This document shows positions 1-9,652 of a stretch of 64,000 nt of DNA, piece by piece. The notes beneath the pieces were generated by a model, which worked only from the letters and a program-made list of their open reading frames with translations, did not search any database and had not been told where the DNA came from. The DNA lies in contig JAWZYU010000008.1 of the NCBI GenBank assembly GCA_038380435.1, forward strand, positions 73,608,020 through 73,672,019, given 5' to 3'. Both the position numbers and the translations under genes were made by a program. Every line of letters begins with the position of its first letter. Positions within the stretch are counted from its first letter, which is position 1. The DNA is from Ryuthela nishihirai. Lineage: Eukaryota > Arthropoda > Arachnida > Araneae > Heptathelidae.

Positions 1-107
1 TTTTAATTTATAGCGTTAGAGATCATTCAATGTGGAAAAAGTGCAACTTTCAACGAATGTTGCAATTGATCTGTTCATGGTTCGACTTTGAAATTTTGGC
101 ACAAGAA
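1..107 (+). repeat. fragment of dispersed ~240-bp repeat family
   Basis: Shares the order of words (a CAACGAATGTTGCAA-like stretch, then GAAATTTTGG) with copies near 49.2, 51.3, 51.5 and 51.8 kb. It is cut at the window edge and by the following SINE. No coding potential is seen. Confidence 0.4.
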
Positions 108-767
108 GTTGGGTTGTTTTACCTCTGAGCGGCACTTTTTTGCACACCATGGGCTAAATGGCCAGGTCACATGGACCCCGAAGGCTCAGAGAAGGTTGGG
201 GGAGGGGACCCACTGGAACAGCTGTTGGGAGACAGATGGTAGCCTCCCGTCAAGGCCATCCAGCGTGTTCTTTAACGTTGGGTTGTTTTACCTCTGAGCG
301 GCACTTTTTTGCACACCATGGGCTAAATGGCCAGGTCACATGGACCCCGAAGGCTCAGAGAAGGTTGGGGGAGGGGACCCACTGGAACAGCTGTTGGGAG
401 ACAGATGGTAGCCTCCAGTCAAGGCCATCCAGCGTGTTCTTTAACGTTGGGTTGTTTTACCTCTGAGCGGCACTTTTTTGCACACCATGGGCTAAATGAC
501 CAGGTCACATGGACCCCGAAGGCTCAGAGAAGGTTAAGGGAGGGGACCCACTGGAACAGCTGTTGGGAGACAGATGGTAGCCTCCCGTCAAGGCCATCCA
601 GCGTGTTCTTGAACATGCACAGGGTATGGCTCTCCCGCACACGGGTCCACGGCTTAACGTCCCATCCGACGGACGGCGGCCTTTTCTAACCCATCGGTAT
701 CCCCTACTGACCGTGGGCAGGGCGGGGGAAATTTTGCGGAGAGAAATCTCAACGCTGACCCAGCTGG
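108..767 (-). mobile_element. SINE-A, 5'-truncated, three 3' modules
   Basis: The reverse strand carries the tail TTGGGTTGTTTTACCTCTG, three tandem copies of the 169-bp 3' module and then the central block; the tRNA-like head is missing. A perfect 12-bp TSD, TTGGCACAAGAA, flanks it at 96-107 and 768-779, so the truncated three-module form integrated as one unit. Confidence 0.9.
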
Positions 768-942
768 TTGGCACAAGAATGTCAAGAGATATTTCACTGA
801 TGGCAATCATCTGCCCTCTTTTCTAAGAGGAGGATGAGAAAAGCAACTTTTTAAATTGAAGGAATAACAGACAAATACTTTTTTTATGCTTTATAACTGC
901 TAAAAAAAATACTGCTACTTGCATTTTCGCAATTATCTTTTT

Positions 943-1328
943 GGGGCGGGGGTGGCTCAGTCGGTAGCGCGCCAGGCTCGTAATCTGTAGTTCCCAGGTT
1001 CGAGTCCCAGCTGGGTCAGCGTTGAAATTTATCTCCGCAAAATTCCCCGCCCTGCCCATGGTCAGTAGGGGACACCGATGGGCTTGGAAAGGCCGCCGTC
1101 CGTCGGATGGGACGTTAAGCCGTGGCCCCGTGTGCGGGAGAGCCATTCCTGTGCACGTTAAAGAACACGCTGGATGGCCTTGACGGGAGGCTACCATCTG
1201 TCTCCCAACAGCTGTTCCAATGGGTCCCCTCCCCCAACCTTCTCTGAGCCTTCGGGGTCCATGTGACCTGGCCATTTAGCCCATGGTGTGCAAAAAAGTG
1301 CCGCTCAGAGGTAAAACAACCCAACCCA
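943..1328 (+). mobile_element. SINE-A, full length, one 3' module
   Basis: The tRNA-like head starts GGGGCGGGGGTGGCTCAG, with A box TGGCTCAGTCGG and B box GGTTCGAGTCC. The central block and a single tail module ending CAACCCAACCC follow. The head's anticodon-loop position reads CGT, but this is a SINE promoter and not a tRNA gene. No clear TSD was found. Confidence 0.9.
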
Positions 1329-1361
1329 CAGGCACCAAAAGAAATGACATAAAAAAAATTA

Positions 1362-1536
1362 ATCCCCCTTCAAGCAGCTGCTTGCCACAGAGGTCTGACA
1401 GGAGCCTGTCAGTTTCATACTCCATAGCAGAAGGTCTGTGAGAATAGTAGGTCCTCAGCAGAAAAAAACACGAACAGCCATGCGTGCCCAGGGCCCTTAG
1501 ATCAGTAGCCAAGCGCGTTAACCACCCTGCCACGGT
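1362..1536 (-). mobile_element. SINE-B, degraded
   Basis: The reverse strand shows the 3' end AGCAGCTGCTTGAAGGGG, the GACAGGCTCCTGTCAGACC block and a decayed tRNA-like head near 1500-1536. The B box is poorly kept, so this is an older copy. Confidence 0.75.
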
Positions 1537-1727
1537 ACGACAATGTCATGAAATTTTTTATTTTCATTGAGTTAATGGAAATGACGTAATTACCTGTTTT
1601 AAGCTTTGAATTGAACCTAGTTTAAGAAACACTGTTCCAGATATAAGATATTTACTACTAGAAATCAATCCGTGGCTTCAGCACTTCATTTCTAGACAGT
1701 CACTCCGAATCTTATTTGACCTTTTGA
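1537..1727. other. AT-rich intergenic, no gene seen
   Basis: AT-rich spacer. A short stretch near 1690-1725 resembles sequence near 41.79-41.82 kb (CACTCCGA..TTTGACCTT), hinting at an old shared repeat. Confidence 0.4.
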
Positions 1728-1850
1728 AGGTTTGGTGATAAACAAAGAAGAAACTAAAACGATGAAAATCATTCAGGCTAAAGCGATGAAAATCGTTCAG
1801 GCAGATGGTGCTCCAGTTGCTTCGAATGTACAAGAGAAAGTATTAGTTCA
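1728..1850 (+). pseudogene. LINE reverse-transcriptase C-terminal fragment (third copy)
   Basis: Translation of about 1728-1830 gives a decayed version of the block around LVINREKTKVMKIGQADG encoded at 2970-3040. A tandem duplication of about 24 bp (the GATGAAAATC..CAGGC word occurs twice) and a shifted frame show it is dead. Confidence 0.6.
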
Positions 1851-2590
1851 GTGCGAAAACAAACTTGTTTGATATACATGAAAATGAACAAGGTCCGATG
1901 CAAGGAAAAAATAAAGGAGGCGGGGGGGGGGCAAAAAGACTGGGTTTCGATCGCAGTATGACGTCTTCAAAAATGTTTTGAAAAATGAGTAAAATACAGG
2001 TTGTGCGAAAAATAATGGTGGTGAGGCCCGGATATTGCAAAAAAAATCGAGGGGGTAGGGTTGTTGGAAGGACTGGATTTCTAATGAAGTGAAACATTTC
2101 CCCTTTCCTTTCAGAGGTCTTTAATTTTTCTTTAAAAAATAATATAAAATTTTGTGGGGGTATTTTGGATCTCGGAAATGTTATGAAATTTTAGTTGCAC
2201 TGGGTCTCAAATTTTGGATGCTGCTAAGGAGTGGTAAACTTCACAGGTTCCTGGTGCTGACCATTTATACCTACTAGACTGGACTTGTTTATGGATTTGA
2301 GCTTGATTATGGATCCTGGACTTGCTGCACTGGTGGGCCTCTGTTGAGAGAGAGTCTGCTGCTGTGTTTTCTGTTTGCTTCTGGGTTGCCATCCCTAAGT
2401 GAACAGAGGCATGGGATACCTTATATCAGCTGGTGGATAATCCTAATCAGAGGCCATTGCAGGTACCTGAACCTTACTTAGCTAGTTGGGCATCGTCAAG
2501 CCTAAACTGGAGTAATGTGTCTCAGGCAGGCCATATGGTTCTTGAAAAAGTCCACTTGAAAAGATGATGCCTGAAGTTCCTACCAGCATC
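1851..2590. other. non-coding spacer with poly-G tract
   Basis: No convincing gene. It holds an 11-base G tract near 1922-1930 and AT-rich low-complexity sequence. Short open frames on the minus strand have no recognisable domain. Confidence 0.4.
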
Positions 2591-2591
2591 G

Positions 2592-2890
2592 GTGACTTCA
2601 GTCTTTAGCGGAGGAGAGACAGGTCTTTGCCCCATGCCTGCGATCAGGGGGCTGTTTGATATTGTTGGCCGTACTTATCTCAATATATCTAGTTTCTTTA
2701 AAAATCCTATTAATCATTTTCTCTCTGCAGGAACGTGGAACGTGAGGATGTATTTAGAGATTATTCTCTTGATGTCCTCACGTAGAAATTCCAGCGTTAT
2801 AACCTAGATATTCTAGGCTTGCAAGAGACCGTACGGCCAGGAAAAGGTGAGATACTAAAAAATAACTTTATATTTCTCTTTTCAGGGAGG
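2592..2890 (+). pseudogene. LINE 5' fragment with start of AP-endonuclease domain
   Basis: Around 2730-2850 the broken frames read GTWNVR, then LDVL.., then an LQE(T)-like word, the hallmark start of an AP-type endonuclease in RTE-like non-LTR retrotransposons. It parallels 39970-40260 closely at DNA level but keeps the GTWNVR word better. Stops and frameshifts show it is inactive. It ends at the palindromic junction 2893-2953, beyond which the element jumps to its RT C-terminal part. Confidence 0.65.
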
Positions 2891-2892
2891 GA

Positions 2893-2953
2893 GGATGGAA
2901 AGCATCACCAAGGTGTAGGTTTGCTACCTACACCTTGGTGATGCTTTCCATCC
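2893..2953. repeat. 28-bp perfect inverted repeat with 5-nt loop at LINE junction
   Basis: Arms 2893-2920 and 2926-2953 are exact reverse complements around the loop TTGCT. The left arm is native LINE sequence (compare 40248-40275). The right arm is its inverted copy, fused to the RT C-terminal region. Confidence 0.9.
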
Positions 2954-3280
2954 ATGAGACGGGTAATAGAGTAAGTTTGGTGATAAACAGAGAAAAAACT
3001 AAAGTGATGAAAATTGGTCAGGCAGATGGTGCTTCAGTTGCTTTGAATGGCTGTACTATTGAGAGAGTGTCTCACTTTAATTATCTTGGGAGCTATGTAA
3101 GAGATACTGGTGATTTGCGGCATGATATAAATGGAAGAATAGGGATTGCCGCTGGGACTTTTAAGAATCTACGGAGAGTATAGAAAAGTAGGAGTCTACA
3201 CCTGAAGACTGAAATTAAGCTGTATAATAGTTTGGTTCTTTCTAAGGTTAGTTATGGTAGCGAAACCTTTGTAAAGAGGA
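2935..3280 (+). pseudogene. LINE reverse-transcriptase C-terminal fragment
   Basis: An open stretch at 2935-3183 encodes a block with LVINREKTKVMKIG, a YLGS word and a DI..RI..A helix, then a stop at 3181. Past the stop the frame resumes with KIKLYNS-like sequence and SKVSYGSET. This word order is typical of the region after the catalytic core in RTE-like LINE reverse transcriptases. The catalytic FADD box is absent, because the internal part of the element is deleted at the palindromic junction just upstream. A SINE-A then interrupts the element at 3281. It is a dead fragment. Confidence 0.7.
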
Positions 3281-3660
3281 TTGGGTTGTTTTACCTCTGA
3301 GCGGCACTTTTTGCACACCATGGGCTAAATGGCCAGGTCACATGGACCACGAAGACTCAGAGAAGGTTGGGGGAGGGGACCCACTGGAACAGCTGTTGGG
3401 AGACAGATGGTAGCCTCCCGTCAAGGCCATCCAGCGTGTTCTTTAACGTGCACAACGTATGCCTCTCCCGCACACGGGGCACGGCTTAACGTCCCATGCG
3501 ACGGACGGCGGCCTTTCCAAGCCCATCGGTGTCCCCTACTGACCGTGGGCAGGGCGCGGAATTTTGCAGAGATAAATCTCGACGCTGACCCAGCTGGGAC
3601 TCGAACCTGGGAACTACAGATTACGAGCCTGGCGCGCTACCGACTGAGCCACCCCCGCCC
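3281..3660 (-). mobile_element. SINE-A inserted in LINE fragment
   Basis: Full-length single-module copy with intact A and B boxes on the reverse strand. The near-perfect TSD CCTTTGTAAAGAGGA is at 3266-3280 and 3660-3674. The LINE fragment flanks both sides, so the SINE is younger. Confidence 0.92.
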
Positions 3661-3792
3661 CTTTGTAAAGAGGATAACAAGATATATATGTATGCCTAAC
3701 TTCACAGCAATTCTAAACCAGTTGCTATAAGCCTTACCAACTCTCACATATGACTCAGTGCTATTGTAGAGAGCTTTCATTACACTAACTAG

Positions 3793-4043
3793 GGGATGGG
3801 TGGCTCAGTCGGTAGCGCGCCAGGCTCATAATCTGCAGTTCCCAGCCTTGAGATTTATCTCTCAAATCTCCCTGCCTGCCCTCGGTCAGTAGGGGACACC
3901 GATGGGCTTGGAAAGACCGCCGTCCTTCATATGTGACGTTAAGCCATGGTTCCGTGTACGAGATTGTGCACGTTAAAGAACACGCCGTGTGACCTTGACG
4001 GGAGGCTTCCATCTGTCCTCCAACAGCTGTCCAGTGGGCCCCT
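3793..4043 (+). mobile_element. SINE-A, old copy, 5' part
   Basis: Diverged head (GGGTGGCTCAGTCGGTAGC) that has lost its B box, plus a decayed central block. It is interrupted by the younger copy at 4044 and its tail resumes at 4439. Confidence 0.75.
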
Positions 4044-4438
4044 GGGGCGGGGGTAGCTCAGTCGGTAGCGCGCCAGGCTCGTAATCTGAAGTTCCCAGGT
4101 TCGAGTCCCAGCTGGGTCAGCGTTGAGATTTATCTCCGCAAAATTCCCCGCCCTGCCCACGGTCAGTAGGGGACACCGATGGGCTTGGAAAGGCCGCCGT
4201 CCGTCGGATGGGACGTTAAGCCGTGGCCCCGTGTGCGGGAGAGCCATACCCTGTGCACGTTAAAGAACACGCTGGATGGCCTTGACGGGAGGCTACCATC
4301 TGTCTCCCAACAGCTGTCCAGTTCTCCCAACAGCTGTTCCCTCCCCCAACCTTCTCTGAGCCTTCGGGGTCCATGTGACCTGGCCATTTAGCCCATGGTG
4401 TGCAAAAAAGTGCCGCTCAGAGGTGAAACAACCCAACC
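4044..4438 (+). mobile_element. SINE-A nested inside an older SINE-A
   Basis: Near-consensus head and tail, with a small internal rearrangement near 4318-4335 (a repeated CAACAGCTGT word). The repeated CCAGTGGG(C/T)CCCCT at about 4031 and 4439 is the TSD, made from the older SINE's own sequence. Confidence 0.85.
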
Positions 4439-4536
4439 CAGTGGGTCCCCTCCCTCAACCTTCTCTGACCCCTTGGGGTCTATGTGACCTGCTCATTTAG
4501 CCCATTGCGCGCAAAAAAAGTGTCGCTCAGACATAA
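4439..4536 (+). mobile_element. SINE-A, old copy, 3' remainder
   Basis: Diverged tail (CCAACCTTCTCTGACCCCTT, then AAAAGTGTCGCTCAGACAT) continuing the element broken at 4043. Confidence 0.75.
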
Positions 4537-4599
4537 GACGATCCAACCCTGAATACCTCCCTGATTACGCTTCCACTAGAGATTATTATTTTTAATTAG

Positions 4600-5000
4600 A
4601 TATCCCGATTTTGTCCTTGGATCTCATGCTACCACGTGATATGAGCGTTTCCAAACCGTTCGCATGATGCACTTCCATCAGTCGCCGCCTACCTGAATTT
4701 CTCTATCGTAGCTTTGAAGGCTCTTCCCTCCGAACGAGTGGAAGTAGTCCCCCGCCCCCGCCCTCACCCACCCCGGCGGGAAACAGCGCTCGAGCATCGC
4801 CGCTACACGGGACGCACAGAATGAAGAGGCAGGAAACGTGGCGTGTGAGTCAACGTCCTCTGGTGCATGGGTCGCCGGATGTGACCCTTAATGGCTCATC
4901 ACTGAGGCCGCCACTGTCGTCCCGGTATCAACCTCAGTGGCAGAGTGTGACGTCAGAGGGATGGTAAGAGGAGAGACGAACTTGGGATGGGATCAGAGGG
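4600..5000 (+). promoter_or_regulatory. GC-rich island, possible promoter or first exon
   Basis: An unusually GC- and CpG-rich, apparently single-copy stretch in AT-rich surroundings. It contains a CRE-like TGACGTCA near 4948 and a good splice-donor consensus, ATG|GTAAGA, near 4960. No protein is recognised in the short open frame. Calling this regulatory is inference. Confidence 0.3.
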
Positions 5001-5227
5001 ATGGGGAAGAATCCGTGCTCCAGCAAGCTAATGCGTCATTTCTTTCCTCTTGCAACAAAGTTCATTGTGCGATCTCCTTTCAGAGATTTTTTTTTTTGAC
5101 ACTTTTAAGTCAGAACAGTGAAATGAACTTCCCGCCAGATTTTCGTCATCTAAATGTAAAAAAAACGCGCCCCCAACAATCGTAGGTATCCTTCACCGAA
5201 CTTCCGTTAAACTCGTAAAATGCGACC

Positions 5228-5325
5228 AGTTCTGTTGCTTTACGTCTGATCGGTATTTTTTTTACACACAGTGGGCCAAATGGCAAGATCACAAGGACCC
5301 CAGTGGATCAAATAAGGTTGGGGAT
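5228..5325 (-). mobile_element. SINE-A tail, old fragment
   Basis: Diverged copy of the tail (TTGCTTTACGTCTGATCGG, GGGCCAAATGGCAAGATCAC) directly abutting the younger copy at 5331. Confidence 0.6.
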
Positions 5326-5330
5326 GGGTT

Positions 5331-5712
5331 GGATTGTTTTACCTCTGAGCGGCACTTTTTTGCACACCATGGGCTAAATGGCCAGGTCACATGGACCCCG
5401 AAGGCTCAGAGAAGATTGGGGGAGGGGACCCACTGGAACAGCTGTTGGGAGACAGATGGTAGCCTCCTGTCAAGGCCATCCACCTTGTTCTTTAACGTGC
5501 ACAGGGTATGGCTCTCCCGCACACGGGGCCATGGCTTAACGTCCCATCCGACGGACGGCGGCCTTTCCAAACCCATCGGTGTCCCCTACTGACCGTGGGC
5601 AGGGCGGGTAATTTTGCGGAGATAAATCTCAACGTTGACCCAGCTGGGACTCGAACCTGGGAACTACAGATTACGAGACTGGCGCGCTACCGACTGAGCC
5701 ATCCCCGCCCCT
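5331..5712 (-). mobile_element. SINE-A, full length
   Basis: Single 3' module, central block and intact head with B box on the reverse strand. Its right flank, AAGACTTCAGTAAAG, belongs to the AGGGTTTCC repeat family also seen at 28.3, 50.5 and 63.5 kb. Confidence 0.9.
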
Positions 5713-5885
5713 AAGACTTCAGTAAAGTTCCCCAATTCTTAAAAATATTCTACCGGATAGGAAAAGTAAAAATGATTAAAATGATAAAAATCGATAAGTT
5801 CGAGATTTCGTATAAGACGACCGCATTTTCGGGGGGGGGGGGGGCTCTCCTGGGTGCTCTTTCCCCTGAAAATCTAGTGGATTCC
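5713..5885 (+). repeat. AGGGTTTCC-family repeat fragment with poly-G tract
   Basis: Matches 28330-28560 in word order: AGACTT..GTAAAGTTCCCCAATT, ATATTC.ACCGG and TTTCGTATAAGACGACCG, then a G tract of about 14 bases. This is an unnamed dispersed family. Confidence 0.55.
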
Positions 5886-5889
5886 CGGC

Positions 5890-6015
5890 CCCAGTCAGTC
5901 CAATGAACAGTTGTTAGGAGACAAATGGAAGCCTCCCGTCAAGTGCATCCAGCGTGTTCGACTTGCACAGGGTATGGCTCTTATGTACACAGAATCATGG
6001 CTTAACCTCCTGTCA
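5890..6015 (-). mobile_element. SINE-A, old internal fragment
   Basis: Diverged antisense 3' module (GAACAGTTGTTAGGAGACA, CCAGCGTGTTCGACTTGC), truncated at both ends. Confidence 0.6.
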
Positions 6016-6021
6016 GACAGA

Positions 6022-6846
6022 GGGGCGCGGGTGGCTCAGTCGGTAGCGAGCCAGGCTCGTAATCTGTAGTTCAGATGTTCGAGTCCCAGCTGGGTCAGCG
6101 TTGAGATTTATCTCCGCAAAATTTCCCCGCCCTGCCCACGGTCAGTAGGGGACACCGATGGGCTTGAAAAGGCCGCCGTCCGTCGGATGGGACGTTAAGC
6201 CGTGGTCCCGTGTGCGGGAGTCATACACTGTGCACGTTAAAGAACACGCTGGATGGCCTTGACTGGAGGCTACCATCTGTCTCCCAACAGCTGTTCCAGT
6301 GGGTCCCCTCCCCCAACCTTCTCTGAGCCTTCGGGGTCCATGTGACCTGGCAATTTAGCCCATGGTGTGCAAAAAAGTGCCGCTCAGAGGTAAAACAACC
6401 CAACGTTAAAGAACACGCTGGATGGCCTTGACGGGAGGCTACCATCTGTCTCCCAACAGCTGTTCCAGTGGGTCCCCTCCCCCAACCTTCTCTGAGCCTT
6501 CGGGGTCCATGTGACCTGGCAATTTAGCCCATGGTGTGCAAAAAAGTGCCGCTCAGAGGTAAAACAACCCAACGTTAAAGAACACGCTGGATGGCCTTGA
6601 CTGGAGGCTACCATCTGTCTCCCAACAGCTGTTCCAGTGGGTCCCCTCCCCCAACCTTCTCTGAGCCTTCGGGGTCCATGTGACCTGGCAATTTAGCCCA
6701 TGGTGTGCAAAAAAGTGCCGCTCAGAGGTAAAACAACCCAACGTTAAAGAACACGCTGGATGGCCTTCACTGGAGGCTACCATCTGTCTCCCAAGAGCTG
6801 TTCCACTGGGTCCCCTACCCCAACCTTCTCTGAGCCTTCGGGGTCC
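6022..6846 (+). mobile_element. SINE-A with four tandem 3' modules, last truncated
   Basis: Head and central block are followed by 3' modules joined by the fixed junction CCCAAC|GTTAAAG near 6402, 6571 and 6740. The fourth ends at GGGGTCC, where a MITE half begins. The 169-bp spacing is regular. Confidence 0.9.
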
Positions 6847-6849
6847 TAA

Positions 6850-7014
6850 TAACTGACAACGATTTTCTCTAGAAATTAGTGATCTGGCAACCTTCATTGT
6901 CACGTGACACGAAGATTGCCAGATCACTAATTTCTGGAAAAAAAATCGTTGCCAGATATTTTTTCTGAATTCTGTAATCAACCATAGCGTTCGGATATTT
7001 TTTTTGAGCGACTG
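6850..7014. mobile_element. palindromic Tc1/mariner-type MITE, 5' end missing
   Basis: The right terminus ..AAAAAATATCCGAACGCTATGG (reverse strand), ending CAGTCGCTCA next to TA at 7015-7016, matches the complete copy at 55430-55644. The internal GATCTGGCAACCTTC palindrome is present. The left terminus was lost at the SINE junction. Confidence 0.8.
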
Positions 7015-7024
7015 TACATATAAG

Positions 7025-7480
7025 AACTCTGACTTTTGTATTCTACCATCCAATTTGCGAAATTTTAGGCGTGACTAGATCGTCTACAAGAGTCGTTAAA
7101 AGTTTTCCACTTTGCAAATTTTGCGCCCTCTAAAGGCGGAAATCAAAACTACTGGGAGAGAGTGGCAATTGAAATCCTGATATTTCATCAGGCGCCTCTC
7201 AAAAAAAAAAGATTTTCCATTTATGTCTAAAAACAAAATGTTTGAAAATGAGGTCAAAAATAAAACTATGGGTCGCGAGCAACTTGGAAGAGCATCGCAA
7301 AGCTCAAACACTTTTATATTTTCTGTTTTAAAAAAGAATATTTTTAATTTTATAAAATAAAGTGTATTGTCTTGAATGCTAAAAGATAATTTTGTGTCAT
7401 TTTATCCATCTAAATGTAATGAAATTATTACATTTAGCTGCATAGACTTAACACTATAGGAAAGGGGTCGCATAATTTTA
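7025..7480. other. AT-rich spacer with one GCGCCCTCTA word
   Basis: No gene seen. It contains GCGCCCTCTA near 7123, the same word that marks the ~240-bp dispersed repeats, and leads into the 30-bp minisatellite. Confidence 0.4.
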
Positions 7481-7482
7481 TC

Positions 7483-8550
7483 TATAATTTCAGAAAGTGG
7501 AATTTAATCTACCATTCCAGAGGGACGCAAATTTTATCTACCATTCTGGAGGGGCGCAAATTTTATTTACCATTCTGGAGGGGCGCAAATTTTATCTACC
7601 ATTCTGGAGGGGCGCAAATTTTATCTACCATCCTAGAGGGGCGCAAAATTTTATCTACCATCCTAGAGGGGCGCAAAATTTTATCTACCATTCTAGAGGG
7701 GCGCAAAATTTTATGTACCATTCTAGAGGGGCGCAAAATTTTATCTACCATTCTAGAGGGGCGCAAAATTTTATCTACCATTCTAGAGGGGCGCAAAATT
7801 TTATCTACCATTCTAGAGGGGTGCAAAATTTTATCTACCATTCTAGAGGGCGCGAAATTTTATCTACCATTATAGAGGGTCGCAAAATTTTATCTACCGT
7901 TCTAGAGGGCGCAAAATTTTATCTACCATTCTAGAGGGGCGCAAAATTTTATCTACCATTCTAGAGGGGCACAATATTTTATCTACCATTCTGGAGAAGC
8001 GCAAAATTTTATCTACCATTCTAGAGGGGCGCAAAATTTTATCTACCATTCTGGAGAAACGCAAAATTTTATCTACCAATCTAGAGGGCGCAAAATTTTA
8101 TCAACCATTCTAGAAGGGCGCAAAATTTTATCAACCATTCTAGAAGGGCGCAAAATTTTATCTACCATTCTGGAGGGGCGCAAAATTTTATCTACCATTC
8201 TAGAGGGGCACAATATTTTATCTACCATTCTAGAGAAGCGCAAAATTTTATCTACCATTCTAGAGGGGCGCAAAATTTTATCTACCATTCTAGAGGGGCG
8301 CAAAATTTTATCTACCATTCTGGAGAAACGCAAAATTTTATCTACCAATCTAGAGGGCGCAAAATTTTATCAACCATTCTAGAAGGGCGCAAAATTTTAT
8401 CAACCATTCTAGAAGGGCGCAAAATTTTATCTACCATTCTGGAGGGTCGCATGATTTTATCAACCATTCTAGAGGGACGCAAATTTTATCTACCATTCTA
8501 GAGAGGCGCATGATTTCATCTACTTTTCTAGAGAGTCGCATATTTTTATC
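7483..8550. repeat. 30-bp minisatellite, about 35 copies
   Basis: The monomer reads roughly TTTTATCTACCATTCTAGAG followed by GGGCGCAAAA. Exact 30-bp spacing holds over much of the array, with length variants from single-base loss in the G run. Because 30 is a multiple of 3 the array stays open on both strands (a V-D-K-I-L-R-P-S-R-M repeat on minus), which is not evidence of coding. Units near 8075-8350 repeat in the same variant order as units near 7890-8080, showing block duplication. Confidence 0.95.
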
Positions 8551-8553
8551 ATT

Positions 8554-8852
8554 ACGGGTTGGGTTGTGTTGTTTTACCTCTGAGCGGCACTTTTTTGCAC
8601 ACAATGGGCTAAATGGCCAGGTCACATGGACCCCGAAGGCTCAGAGAAGGTTGGGGGAGGGGACCCACTGGAACAGCTATTGGGAGACAAATGGTAGCCT
8701 CCCGTCAAGGCCATCCAGCGTGTTCTTTAACGTGCACAGGGTATGGCTCTCCCGCACACGGGGCCACGGCTTAACGTCCCATCCGACGGACGGCGGCCTT
8801 TTCAAGCCCATCTGTGTCCCCTACTGACCTTGGGCAGGGCGGGGAATTTTGC
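8554..8852 (-). mobile_element. SINE-A, head missing
   Basis: Antisense tail module and central block up to ATTTTGCGGA, then an abrupt switch to SINE-B sequence. Confidence 0.85.
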
Positions 8853-8936
8853 GGACCATCCTCTCAGACCTACTATTGCGTATAAGCTAATATGCTCCTA
8901 TCAGACCTCTGTGGCAAGCAGCTGCTTGAGGGTGTA
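8853..8936 (+). mobile_element. SINE-B, 3' half
   Basis: CCATCCTCTCAGACC through CTGTGGCAAGCAGCTGCTTG. The tRNA-like head is absent and the fragment is fused head-on to the truncated SINE-A. Confidence 0.75.
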
Positions 8937-9149
8937 TGTCTTACTTTATATTATATTATTTTTATTACTCTTGGCTAAAACCGTTACTAAAAATTTGGTT
9001 ACTTCGAAGATAAAAAACAACCGCCAGAACAAACACCATGACTTACATACTTTTTAAGCATAGGTTGTATTCGCTGCGTGTAAGCCTTGTCGGTCTTTCT
9101 TCAGTAGGAGTTATGTAATATTAGTGCTCAGAATTGTATATGTCTTTAT

Positions 9150-9446
9150 TGTTGAAGAGACTGTTGAAAAGTTTCTATGCCGCCTACCATATCAGGGTTT
9201 TTATACCGCCTGCTATATCAGAGTCTCTATTTCTCCTTCAATATCCGCGATTCTATGTCGACTACTCTGTAAGGATTTCTGTGCCACTTTTTTTCTATAC
9301 TGACTATTATATCCGAGTTTCTATGGCGCCTACTATATCCAAGTTCCTATGCCATCTGTTGTATCCCAGTTTCAATGGCGACTATTATATCGGAGTTTCT
9401 ATACTAAGTACTATATTCGAGTTTCTATGCTGCCTACATAATCCAA
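9150..9446. repeat. satellite left edge, diverged ~25-bp monomers
   Basis: Imperfect repeats of (A)GTTTCTATGCCGCCTA.TATATC type. They are much more varied than the centre of the array, as expected for the old edge of a satellite. Confidence 0.8.
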
Positions 9447-9450
9447 CTTT

Positions 9451-9645
9451 CTACCCCCTCAAGCAGCTGCTTGCCACAGAGGTCTGACAGGAGCCTGTCA
9501 GTTTATATGCCAGAGTAGGAGATCTGAGAGGATGGCAGGACCTCAGCAGAAAAACGACACACACATCCATGCCTAATTCCGGGGCTCGAACCCAGGTCCC
9601 TTAGATCAGTAGCCAAGCGTGCTAACCACTCGGCCACGGGACGGC
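9451..9645 (-). mobile_element. SINE-B in satellite edge
   Basis: Near-complete copy. The reverse strand has the head CCGTCCCGTGGCCGAGTGG, B box GGTTCGAGCCC and the 3' end AGCAGCTGCTTGAGGGGG. Satellite monomers lie on both sides. Confidence 0.9.
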
Positions 9646-9652
9646 AAACAAG

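Noticed and set aside
943..1018. tRNA genes at each SINE-A and SINE-B head
   Set aside because: A and B boxes are good, but acceptor stems do not pair and each is fused to a SINE body. They are pol III promoters of SINEs, not tRNAs.
7497..8348. Repetitive frames on both strands of the 30-bp minisatellite
   Set aside because: The period is a multiple of 3 and both strands are open; length variants break the frame with no sign of selection.
7483..8550. CRISPR-like array
   Set aside because: Units are contiguous with no unique spacers, and there are no cas genes. The context is eukaryotic.
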